A DNA stretch of 64,000 nt from Deferrisoma camini S3R1 (lineage in GTDB: Bacteria; Desulfobacterota; Deferrisomatia; Deferrisomatales; Deferrisomataceae). The notes beneath the pieces were generated by a model that did not search any database, had not been told where the DNA came from, and saw nothing but the letters and a program-made list of their open reading frames with translations. Positions 34,964 through 43,014 of the stretch are shown one piece after another. The translations under genes were made by a program, and so were the position numbers. The stretch spans positions 1,761,014 through 1,825,013 of the forward strand of contig NZ_JAFN01000001.1 in the NCBI RefSeq assembly GCF_000526155.1, given 5' to 3'. Position 1 is the first letter of the stretch. Each line of letters starts with the position of its first letter.

Positions 34964-35615
34964 GGGGCTCGTGCTCCTGCTCGCCTTGGTGGCCGCCTGT
35001 GCCGGGCCTCCCCCGCCGGGGACGTACCGGGTCAAGGGCCGGATCTACCGGCCGCTGCCCTCGGCCCGGGGCTACGTGGCCGAGGGCCTGGCCTCGTGGT
35101 ATGGTCCTGGATTCCACGGTCGGCCCACGGCCAGCGGGGAGCCGTTCGACATGTACGCGGCCACCGCGGCCCACCGCACCCTGCCCCTGGGAACCCGGGT
35201 TCGGATCACCAACCTGGAGAACGGCCGGTCCGCCGTCGCCCGGATCAACGACCGGGGACCGTTCGTGGAGGGCCGGATCATCGACCTCTCCTACGGCGTG
35301 GCCCGGAAGCTGGGCATGGTCGAGGCCGGGGTGGCCCGGGTGCGAGTCGAGGCCCTGGACGGGGTGACCGACGAGCGCGGCCCCCTGGCCTGGCAGGTGG
35401 GGGCGTTCCGGGTGGCGGCGAACGCCGAGCGGCTCCGGGCGCGCCTGGACGGGCGGTTCGGAAGGGCGTGGGTCGAACGGTTCGACCGGGGGGATGCGGT
35501 GTTCCTGAGGGTGCGGGTGGGGCCCTTCCCCGACCGGAAGGCGGCCCGAGACGCCCTGGCACGGCTCCGGGACCTGGGTCTTCGGCCCTTCCTGGTACGG
35601 ATCGACGAGCCATGA
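34923..35615 (+). CDS. rlpA: Septal ring lytic transglycosylase RlpA-type lipoprotein
   Basis: 230-residue lipoprotein that acts on denuded peptidoglycan at the septum in characterised species. It has a lipobox VAACAG, then the double-psi beta-barrel (GLASWYGPGFHGRPTASGEPFDMYAATAAHRTLPLGTRVRI, with the active-site region RINDRGPF) and a C-terminal SPOR domain (about 155-230). It is translated from an ATG inside the end of tolA, and its stop overlaps the sensor kinase start. Tol and RlpA both work in envelope constriction, so the cluster is coherent. Confidence 0.9.
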   Translation: MKPWRWVSDSTASRGLVLLLALVAACAGPPPPGTYRVKGRIYRPLPSARGYVAEGLASWYGPGFHGRPTASGEPFDMYAATAAHRTLPLGTRVRITNLENGRSAVARINDRGPFVEGRIIDLSYGVARKLGMVEAGVARVRVEALDGVTDERGPLAWQVGAFRVAANAERLRARLDGRFGRAWVERFDRGDAVFLRVRVGPFPDRKAARDALARLRDLGLRPFLVRIDEP

Positions 35616-37486
35616 CCGAGACCCTGTGCGTTCTGCTGGTCGACGACCAGGCCGACCACCGGCTGCTCCTCTCGGCCAACCTGCAGGACCAGGACCCCTC
35701 GATCCGGGTGCTCGAGGCCCGGGGCGTGGACGAGGCGCTGGGGCAGCTCCGGGCCGGCGGGGTGGACGTGGTCCTGTGCGACTTCTGGCTCGGTGGGGAG
35801 ACCGGGCTGGACCTCCTGCGCCGGGCGCGGGACGACGAGCGCGCCGTGCCGTTCGTGCTGGTCACGAACCACGGCAGCGAAGAGCTCGCCCGGCAGTCGT
35901 TCATGGAGGGAATCGCCGACTACACCACAAAGGAGGTGGCGCTTCGCAACCCGGCCGACCTGGTCCGCCGAATCCGTCGGGCCGCGGACAAGGCCCGCAT
36001 GGCCGAGGAACGACACCGGGCCGAGGTGCTCCTGGAGAGCTTTCTCACCAACAACCCCTTCGCCATCCTGATCCTGGACCAGGCCGGCCGACCCGTGCGC
36101 TGGAACCGAGCCCTGGAGCGCATGGAGACCCACCCGAAGAACCTGGAGCGCCTCCGGGAGTACCGGCCGTTCGAGGATCCCCAGCTGCGGGAGGCGGGCG
36201 TGACCGCCCTGCTGGATCGCGCCCGGGCCGGCGAGTGGGTAGAGCTGCCGCCGTTCCCCTGGGACCCCGGTCGGGCCGGCCTGGGAGGGCCGTCGAGGAT
36301 CCTGAGCGGGGTGGCGTTCCCGGCCACGGTGGGCCCCGGCGAGTCGTACCTGTGCGTGATGATCCAGGACGTCACCCAGGCCGAGACCGCCCGACGGGAG
36401 CGCGACGAGTACGCCGCGGTGCTGGCGAGCCTGCTGAACTCGTCCCCGGCCGGCATCGTGTTCGTGGACGTGGAAGGCCGGGTCCGGTTCGCGAACCGGT
36501 GGATCGAGACCTTCTTCGGGGTGGATCCCCGGCCGTTCGTCGGCCGGCCCTACACCGAGCTCGCCCGGGAGATGACCTCCGCCCTGGCCGACCCCACCGG
36601 GCTGCTGGAGCATCCCGCGGATCCCGAGGCCTGTTCGGTGGAAGCCTGGGAGCAGGCCATAGAGGTCTGCCGCCCCCAGCCCCGACACCTGCTCCGGGTG
36701 GTGGGGCCGGTTCGCGGGCCCGGCGGCCGGTACCTGGGCTGCATCGAGGTGTACATCGACGAGACCGGCGCGGTGGAGCGCCAGAGGCTGCTGGAGGAGC
36801 GCAACCGGGAGCTCGACGCGTTCGCCTCGCGCCTCGCCCACGACCTCAAGACCCCCCTGGTCAGCCTGAAGGGGTTCGCCGATCTGTTGGCCCGCACGGC
36901 CGGTCCGGACCTGGACGAGCGAAACCGCATGTTCCTCGAGCGGATCCGCACCTCGGCCGATCTGCTCAACGAGATGGTGGACGGGCTTCGCGAGTTGTCC
37001 CAGGCCAGCCAGCCGGTGGCCGAACTCCACGACATGGACCCCATTCCGGTGGTGCGGCTGGCGGCCGAGAACCTGGCGGAAGGGGCGGCCGAGGCCGGGG
37101 TGAGGCTGGAGCTGGCGGCGGACGCGCCGCGGCTTCGGTGCGCCCGGGCGAAGCTGTTCCAGATCGTCCAGAACCTGCTCTCCAACGGCATCCGGTACGC
37201 CGACCCGGCCAAGGACGATCGGTGGGTGCGCCTGGAGTTCCGGTCCGCCGGCGACCGGGTGGTGCTGCGGGTGAGCGACAACGGCCTGGGGATCGACCCG
37301 GCCGAACTGCCCCACCTGTTCGAGCCGTTCCGCCGGGGCAAGGCCGCCGGCAGGACCCCGGGCATGGGCCTGGGCCTGGCCCTCACCCACCGCCTGGCCC
37401 AAGCATGCGGCGCCCAGGTCGAGGTGCGGTCCGCACCCGGGGTGGGCACCGCGTTCGAGGTGTGGTTCCAAGCCGCCGGAGGATGA
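35612..37486 (+). CDS. REC-PAS-PAS-histidine kinase
   Basis: 624-residue cytoplasmic signalling protein. N-terminal receiver (LLVDDQADHR, phospho-acceptor in LCDFWLGGETG), two PAS domains (about 145-265 and 275-395), coiled coil, HisKA (LAHDLKTPLVSLKGF) and HATPase (LLSNGIRYADPA, VSDNGLGIDP, GMGLGLAL). No membrane helices are seen. The ATG overlaps the rlpA stop, so it is translated with the Tol-RlpA genes. A receiver ahead of the kinase suggests control by another kinase. The output partner is unknown. Confidence 0.87.
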   Translation: MTETLCVLLVDDQADHRLLLSANLQDQDPSIRVLEARGVDEALGQLRAGGVDVVLCDFWLGGETGLDLLRRARDDERAVPFVLVTNHGSEELARQSFMEGIADYTTKEVALRNPADLVRRIRRAADKARMAEERHRAEVLLESFLTNNPFAILILDQAGRPVRWNRALERMETHPKNLERLREYRPFEDPQLREAGVTALLDRARAGEWVELPPFPWDPGRAGLGGPSRILSGVAFPATVGPGESYLCVMIQDVTQAETARRERDEYAAVLASLLNSSPAGIVFVDVEGRVRFANRWIETFFGVDPRPFVGRPYTELAREMTSALADPTGLLEHPADPEACSVEAWEQAIEVCRPQPRHLLRVVGPVRGPGGRYLGCIEVYIDETGAVERQRLLEERNRELDAFASRLAHDLKTPLVSLKGFADLLARTAGPDLDERNRMFLERIRTSADLLNEMVDGLRELSQASQPVAELHDMDPIPVVRLAAENLAEGAAEAGVRLELAADAPRLRCARAKLFQIVQNLLSNGIRYADPAKDDRWVRLEFRSAGDRVVLRVSDNGLGIDPAELPHLFEPFRRGKAAGRTPGMGLGLALTHRLAQACGAQVEVRSAPGVGTAFEVWFQAAGG

Positions 37487-37585
37487 ACCGCCGAGGCGAG
37501 CATTCCTCGTTCCCCGCCGCGCCTCTACGTGGAGAGGCATTTTTCGCATGGGCAAACTTTGGGCCCGCAACCCGGCAGGAGGGGC

Positions 37586-38410
37586 ATGAGCGACCCGAGC
37601 ACCGAATCCCTTGCGGCCCCCTCGGGCCCCCGGAGTATGCGGGACCTGTGGGAGGCCGAACCGGCCCTGCGCCACCGCTACCTGGCCCGGCTGGTCCCGG
37701 CGCCGCTGCTGGAGCACTACGGCTTGGGGCCGCCCCGCTCGTGGTCCGAGGGACCCGAGGGGGTGTTCCGCTGCCTCGAGGTTCCCGGAGAGGACGCGGT
37801 TCGGCTGGAGGTGTGGCCCGACCCGGCCGGCGAGGACCCGGCCCTGGTGCTGGAGCTCACCGACACCTACCTGGGCCACCTCGAGGCGTCGTGGATCGTG
37901 ATCAACGACATCCACGGCCCCCGGTTCCACGTGGACCGGGACCCCCAGGGCAACCCCATCCCCCTGGGCTCGACCGTGCGCAACCTGCGCGAGGAGATCC
38001 GGGCGCTGGCCGCAGGCCTGGCCCCCAACCAGGTTCGGCCGGGGCTGCGCATGTTCCGTCCCCTGATCCGGGGGGTGGAGGCGTTCGCTCGGACCCTGGG
38101 CGTGGAGATCCTGTACGTGGCGCCCCTGGCCTACCACAACGCCATCAAGTACGAGCAGTACGGGTTCACCTACTCGTCCGGCCAGGAGCAGATGGAATGG
38201 ATCCACCGCGAGTTCCAGCCCGGCGGGGTGCTGCGGGCCCGCATGGACGGATCGCGGCCGTTCCGGATGCCGTGGATGTCCGACACGGTGCGCGGCCGGT
38301 CGTGGGCCATCCACGACGGGGTGCTGGGGCGGCGGTGGATGGCCCCCCAGATGTACAAGTTCGTGAGCCGCGACTTCCACACCCGCACCTTCCCGAACGC
38401 CGTGTGGTGA
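37586..38410 (+). CDS. Hypothetical protein, possible GNAT-like fold
   Basis: 274-residue soluble protein not assigned to a family. The stretch VEILYVAPLAYHNAIKYEQYGFTYSSGQEQMEWIHREF weakly recalls the acetyl-CoA-binding end of GNAT acyltransferases. Other conserved-looking parts are SWIVINDIHGPRFHVDRDPQGN and a C-terminal GRSWAIHDGVLGRRWMAPQMYKFVSRDF. It has a strong AGGAGGGG ribosome site. It is followed after 4 bp by a second unknown gene, so the two are probably one operon. Confidence 0.6.
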   Translation: MSDPSTESLAAPSGPRSMRDLWEAEPALRHRYLARLVPAPLLEHYGLGPPRSWSEGPEGVFRCLEVPGEDAVRLEVWPDPAGEDPALVLELTDTYLGHLEASWIVINDIHGPRFHVDRDPQGNPIPLGSTVRNLREEIRALAAGLAPNQVRPGLRMFRPLIRGVEAFARTLGVEILYVAPLAYHNAIKYEQYGFTYSSGQEQMEWIHREFQPGGVLRARMDGSRPFRMPWMSDTVRGRSWAIHDGVLGRRWMAPQMYKFVSRDFHTRTFPNAVW

Positions 38411-38414
38411 CGCC

Positions 38415-38804
38415 ATGCCCGACTACCCCTACGTGTACGGCACGGCCGGCCCCCGGCCGGTGGAGCCGGGCGGCACCCGGATCCGGGTGTTCCGGCGCCG
38501 TCCCCGCCGGGGCGAAGAGGAGGGGGGCGAACAAGACCGGGACTCCGCCGAAGACCGCTGGGCCGCCTGGCGCGAGGCCCTGGCCGACGCCGTGGAGGAG
38601 CTGAACCGGGCCCTCGAGGCCGAAGGGGTGGCCACCCGGTTCCTCCTGGTGGAAGAGGAGGCGGGCCTGGGGCTCGAGGTGACCGGCCTTCCCCCCGGGG
38701 CGAACCTCCCTCCCCTGCCCGAGGCCCTGGATCCGGACGACCTGCCCGCCTGGTTCGCCCGGCTGCGCACCCGGCTGGGCCTCCTGCTGGACCGACGCGC
38801 GTAA
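38415..38804 (+). CDS. Hypothetical protein
   Basis: 129-residue acidic protein with a basic, proline- and arginine-rich N-terminal region (about 20-40) and a predicted helix-strand core (LADAVEELNRALEAEGVATRFLLVEEEAGLGLEVTGLPPG). No family was recognised. It directly follows the 37586 gene. A T-rich stretch (TTCTTTTTTTCTC) 10 bp past the stop may mark transcript end. Confidence 0.6.
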   Translation: MPDYPYVYGTAGPRPVEPGGTRIRVFRRRPRRGEEEGGEQDRDSAEDRWAAWREALADAVEELNRALEAEGVATRFLLVEEEAGLGLEVTGLPPGANLPPLPEALDPDDLPAWFARLRTRLGLLLDRRA

Positions 38805-38919
38805 ACCTCCTCGTTCTTTTTTTCTCAAGTCTTCCCCGACATCGGCCGATCCATGGTCCCCGGGGCGGCGGACCGGTGTATCGACCTCTCAACCCCGTAC
38901 AGCCGGGAATCCTCCTGCC

Positions 38920-41052
38920 TTGATCGACCGACCGACCCAAGCGTTTCGAAGCCTTCGCCGTGCCCTGGCCGTGGGCCTGCTGTGCCTGCTCGTCCTGGGA
39001 GCCGCCGCCCTCTGGGGGCTCGACCGCCATACCCGCATCATCCGGTCCCTGCGGGAGGTGGCCGTGGAGGACCTCTCGGCCATGGCCGCGCTCCAGGAGG
39101 CGGTGGCCGAGTTCGAGATCGCGATCCTCCGGTTCATGGAGTACATCGACCCCGACCTCTCCCGGGCCGAGAAGGCCCTGGATGCGGCCGAAACGGCCCT
39201 GGATCGTCTGCCCGAACCCCGCCGGGCCCGGCTGGCCCCGGCCCTGGCGCAGCTGCGCGACGGGGCCAGCGTTCTGGTGGACATGGCGGAGGACCCGGAG
39301 GTGTTCGAGGAGCTCGACCGCCAGTTCCAGGCCCTCGCCGCCCGGGCCGATGCGGTGAAGCAGGAGGTGGGCCGCGGCCTGGAGGAGCTCCGCCGGGCCT
39401 CCGCGGCCCGGGCCGAGACCGCGGTGGGCGAGTCCGCCTCGCTCCGGTTGTTCATCGGGGCCACGGCCGCGGCCGGATGGCTCGTGCTCCTTGCCGCGGC
39501 CGTGGTGAGCATCCGGTCGATCCAGGCCCCGTTCCGCCAGGTTCTGGCATTCCTCCAGGGTGCATCCCAACGGGACCTGACCGTGCCCCTGGAGGTGGGC
39601 GAGCGAAACGAACTGGGAGAGCTGGCCCGCGCCGCGGCAACCCTGCGGCAGAACCTGGTGGCCGGTCTGAGCCGGCTGAGGCAGGCGGCCGCCTCGCTGG
39701 CGGCCCAGAGCCACGCCCTGGAGGAGGAGGCCCAGGCGGGCCGGGCCCGGGCCGAGGAGACCCTGGGGCGGGTGCGCGAAGGCGGCGCCGCGGCCGGCAG
39801 GGTGGCCGGCGAGACCCGGGCACTGCGCCAGGCGGCCGAGAGCCTGCGGAAGCGGGCCGAGGAGACCGCGTCGGGGGTCCAGCAGATCCTGGCCATGACC
39901 GAGGAGGTGCGGGCCGAGATGGAGGGCCTGTGCCAGAGGGCCGAGGAGTCGGACCGGGCCGTCGAGGAACTGGGTCGGGCGGCCTCCCAGGTGGCCGCGT
40001 TCGCCGAGCAGGTGGGCGCTGCGGCCCAGACCGTGGGCGCCTCGGCCGCCTCCATCGAGAACGTCGCCGCCACCCTGCGGCAGGGCGCGGTCGAGGGCCG
40101 CTCCCTCACGGCGGCCGTGCTGGACCGGGCCGACGAGGGGCTGGTGGCCATGGAGGAGGCCCGGGCCGCCATGGACCGGATCGGCCAGGCCGTGGCCGCA
40201 GCCGTGGACCGGTTCGACCGCCTCGACGCCGGCCTGGCCCGGGTGGGGCGGGTGCTCCAGGTGATCGACGAGGTGGCGGGGCGTACCAACCTGCTGTCGC
40301 TCAACGCGGCCATCATCGCGGCCCAGGCCGGTGAGAAGGGCCGCTCGTTCGGCGTGGTGGCCGGCGAGATCCGGGCCCTGGCCGAGCAGGTGAGCGTGGG
40401 CACCCGGGAGATCCGAGGCATCGTGGACGGGCTGGTGGCCAGCGGCCGCGACACGGCCGAGGCGATCGCCCGGGGGTCCGAGCGGGTGGCCGAGGGCCAG
40501 CAGCGGGTGCTCGCCACGGCCCGGGTCCTGGACGCCATCCACGAGGCGGCCCACCTGGCCGCGGAGCACCTGGCCGCCATCGAGGAGGCCGGCACCGCCC
40601 AGGCCCGCGAGGCGGAACAGGTGGCCCGGGAGATCCTGCAGGTGATCCAGGGGGTCGAGGGCATCGTGGAGGCGGTGCGCACCCAGGAGCGCGAGGTGCA
40701 CGCCGTGCACGAGCACATCGAGGCCATGGTGCGGGTGGCCCGCCAGACGGTCCGCGCCGCGGACGAGCAGACCCAGGGTACCGAGCTGATCACCCGGGGG
40801 GCCATGGAGGTGACCCGGGTGGGCGAGGAACTGGAGGCGGGCGCCGGCCGGTTGGACGAGTCGGCCGAGGCCCTGGCGGAGAACCTGGCCGCCCTGTCGG
40901 AGCGGGCGGCCGAGGATCTGGAGCGGGCCGGCAACCTGGAGGCGGCCGGCGAGACCCTGGCCGAGACCGCCGACCAACTGGCCCGGCAGGTGGGTGCCTA
41001 CCAGCTTCCCGACGAACCGACCGAGATCGCCCCTCCAGAGGGCAGCGCGTAG
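38920..41052 (+). CDS. Methyl-accepting chemotaxis protein
   Basis: 710-residue chemoreceptor: N-terminal helix (about 17-40), periplasmic four-helix-type domain rich in charged helices (about 40-165), second helix (about 173-195), HAMP, and a long coiled-coil signalling domain with tip TNLLSLNAAIIAAQAGEKGRSFGVVAGEIRALAEQV (about 455-490). The tip departs from the usual [13 protein letters not shown], with ISA-type substitutions. The start is taken as TTG 38920, with weak ribosome site support. Ligand unknown. Confidence 0.85.
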   Translation: MIDRPTQAFRSLRRALAVGLLCLLVLGAAALWGLDRHTRIIRSLREVAVEDLSAMAALQEAVAEFEIAILRFMEYIDPDLSRAEKALDAAETALDRLPEPRRARLAPALAQLRDGASVLVDMAEDPEVFEELDRQFQALAARADAVKQEVGRGLEELRRASAARAETAVGESASLRLFIGATAAAGWLVLLAAAVVSIRSIQAPFRQVLAFLQGASQRDLTVPLEVGERNELGELARAAATLRQNLVAGLSRLRQAAASLAAQSHALEEEAQAGRARAEETLGRVREGGAAAGRVAGETRALRQAAESLRKRAEETASGVQQILAMTEEVRAEMEGLCQRAEESDRAVEELGRAASQVAAFAEQVGAAAQTVGASAASIENVAATLRQGAVEGRSLTAAVLDRADEGLVAMEEARAAMDRIGQAVAAAVDRFDRLDAGLARVGRVLQVIDEVAGRTNLLSLNAAIIAAQAGEKGRSFGVVAGEIRALAEQVSVGTREIRGIVDGLVASGRDTAEAIARGSERVAEGQQRVLATARVLDAIHEAAHLAAEHLAAIEEAGTAQAREAEQVAREILQVIQGVEGIVEAVRTQEREVHAVHEHIEAMVRVARQTVRAADEQTQGTELITRGAMEVTRVGEELEAGAGRLDESAEALAENLAALSERAAEDLERAGNLEAAGETLAETADQLARQVGAYQLPDEPTEIAPPEGSA

Positions 41053-41198
41053 GGACCGCCCCCCCTCCCGCTCTTCGCCCCCATGCCAGGGCCCCGCTTT
41101 CCCGACTCATCCGCTCAAGTCCTTCGCTCCACTGGCCGATGCGAAAGCCGCACCGGCGGGGGTGAACATTCGTTCCCTTTTGCCTAGGAGGAAGTCCC

Positions 41199-42386
41199 AT
41201 GAACAAGGTGATGTCCATGGTAACGCTCCTTGGGCTGGCAACGTTCGCCGTGCCTCGCGCCCAAGCCATCCCGGCTTTCAGCCGAGCCTACAAGACCGAG
41301 TGCGCCACCTGCCACACGGTGATCCCCCACCGCAACGCCTTTGGGGAGGCGTTCCGGCGCAACGGCTACGTGTGGCCCGGGGCCGAGGGCGCTCGCAAGC
41401 CCGCCAAGGGGATGGAAGCCCTGTGGAGATCCGGGGCCTTGGAGGCCCTGCCCGTCTCCCTACTCGGCATGCACGACGCCCGGTACGACCGCGAGGCCGA
41501 AAGCGGGGACAAGCTGGACCTGGAGCCCCACGAGTTCGAGCTCATGGCAGGGGGAAGCCTTCGTGACCGGGTGACCTTCTGGATGGAGTACCGGCTGGAA
41601 GAGGTGGAGGACAACGAACGCGAGGGCACCGAGATGGAGGAGGCGTTCGTGATGTTCCGCCGCGTGCTCGGCACCCCGCTCAACGTGAAGTACGGCCTCT
41701 TCCGGCCCGACCTCACCCTGTGGAAGCACAACGACCGGCTCACCGCGGCCACCTGGGCGCCCTTGGACAAGATCCACGGCGAAAAGCTCAAAAGCGCCAG
41801 GGACGGGGTCGAGATGAACGGCGTGTTCGGCGGCCGACTGTTCGCCGCCGCCGGCGCGGTGGACCGGGAGGAACAGGACGGGTACGAGTTCTACGGCCAC
41901 GTGGCCTACAAGTTCGGCGGCGCCGACCTCGACGGCAACGAACCCGAGATCGACCTGGAGGCGGATCCGAGCGTCTGGGACGACCTGGCCGTAACCCTTA
42001 GCGCCTACGGATACGTCGGCCGGCGCGGGGACACCGACACCCAGAGCTGGTCCCGGGTCGGGGCCGAAGCCGAGGTTCTGTACAAGGGGTTCACCCTACT
42101 GGTATCCGGGCTCAACGGCAGGGACGAGGTCGCCGGCGCGGACGACGCCGACACCTGGGTGTACGCGGCCGAGGCCCTGTACGTGTGCCGGGGCAAGTAC
42201 TTCATCCTGGCCCGGTACGAGTACAAGGACGAAGAGGGAGACGGGAGCGGGGTGATCAATCGGTTCATCCCGGCCGTGGGATGGACACCGGTTCCCAGCG
42301 TTCGTCTGAGCCTGGAGCACCGCTGGGAGAAGGCTGCCCCCGAGGTGGACAACACGACCCTGATGCGGCTCCTGTACAGCTTCTGA
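41199..42386 (+). CDS. Outer-membrane porin with N-terminal c-type haem motif
   Basis: 395-residue protein: signal peptide (about 1-23, cleaved near AQA), then immediately one CxxCH haem site (ECATCHTVIPHRNAFGEAFRRNGY). A long sequence with alternating beta-strand pattern follows, ending in an aromatic residue (RLLYSF), as in outer-membrane beta-barrels. A haem-bearing plug in a porin would fit electron or redox transfer across the outer membrane; this is inference. The ATG follows TAGGAGGAAG. It is followed directly by a family A palindromic element. Confidence 0.8.
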   Translation: MNKVMSMVTLLGLATFAVPRAQAIPAFSRAYKTECATCHTVIPHRNAFGEAFRRNGYVWPGAEGARKPAKGMEALWRSGALEALPVSLLGMHDARYDREAESGDKLDLEPHEFELMAGGSLRDRVTFWMEYRLEEVEDNEREGTEMEEAFVMFRRVLGTPLNVKYGLFRPDLTLWKHNDRLTAATWAPLDKIHGEKLKSARDGVEMNGVFGGRLFAAAGAVDREEQDGYEFYGHVAYKFGGADLDGNEPEIDLEADPSVWDDLAVTLSAYGYVGRRGDTDTQSWSRVGAEAEVLYKGFTLLVSGLNGRDEVAGADDADTWVYAAEALYVCRGKYFILARYEYKDEEGDGSGVINRFIPAVGWTPVPSVRLSLEHRWEKAAPEVDNTTLMRLLYSF

Positions 42387-42609
42387 TACCAAGTCGCATT
42401 CTAAAGCCAGCGATTTGGAGGCCGTTGGCCCGGAGCGCTACGGCCGAGCCGTTCATGCCGCTCGGCGCAGGGGAGCGCCCGCGGCGCGTGCCCTCACGCG
42501 CCGCAGCGGACCGGGCCGTAGCGACTTCGGCGAGGCCGTCTTTTCCGGCGAAGGACCGACGGCCCCCAAATCGCCCCTCTATGAGCTCATCTTGATCGCA
42601 AATTGGTAT
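42386..42609. repeat. Palindromic element family A, copy 1
   Basis: About 224 bp with inverted ends (ATACCAAG...GGTAT) and inverted sub-terminal GCGATTTGG / CCAAATCGC blocks. The first base is the last base of the porin stop codon. It ends at an ATG (42608) that is in frame with the next gene. It is about 88% like 59784-60005 by eye. Confidence 0.8.
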
Positions 42610-42625
42610 GAGCGGGAGGCTCCCC

Positions 42626-42997
42626 ATGATCCGCAAGATGGTTTTGGCCGCATGCCTGTGCGGTCTTCCCGCCGCGGCCCTCGCAGGGCTGGCCGTAGTC
42701 GGCCAGGGAGAGGCCCGGCGGTTCGACCCCTCGGGGTTCCCACCCGATATGCAGAAACGCTACGCACTCATGGAGGTCAAGTGCGCCAACCCGGCCGAAG
42801 GCTGCCATAGCCTGGGCAGGGTGGTCGAGGCCGTCACCACAGGCATCGCTCCGATCTCCCACACCCCCTTCGACAAGAAGGCCGCCAAAATGTACGGCAT
42901 CAAGATGATGCGCAAGCCCGACTCCGGCATCGACAAGAAGACGGCCCGGGAGCTCGTCCGTCTCCTCTACTTCCTGCTGGATCAGGCGCGCCCGTAG
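42626..42997 (+). CDS. Small periplasmic haem-like protein with C-x6-CH motif
   Basis: 123-residue exported protein. Signal peptide (about 1-21, MIRKMVLAACLCGLPAAALA), then RYALMEVKCANPAEGCHSLGRV, where the expected CxxCH haem motif has six residues between the cysteines. It also contains TGIAPISHTPFDKKAAKMYGIKMMRKPDSGI. It may be an atypical cytochrome c or one that has lost haem. The ATG at 42626 is preferred to 42608 because GGGAGG precedes it and 42608 lies in the repeat. The chemoreceptor at 43015 follows after 17 bp. Confidence 0.7.
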   Translation: MIRKMVLAACLCGLPAAALAGLAVVGQGEARRFDPSGFPPDMQKRYALMEVKCANPAEGCHSLGRVVEAVTTGIAPISHTPFDKKAAKMYGIKMMRKPDSGIDKKTARELVRLLYFLLDQARP

Positions 42998-43014
42998 GGC
43001 CAGAGGCCAACCCT

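Noticed and set aside
35291-38416. 1041-codon minus-strand open frame
   Set aside because: Antisense to a clear REC-PAS-kinase and the following gene; a high-GC artefact rich in Gly, Arg, Pro and His.
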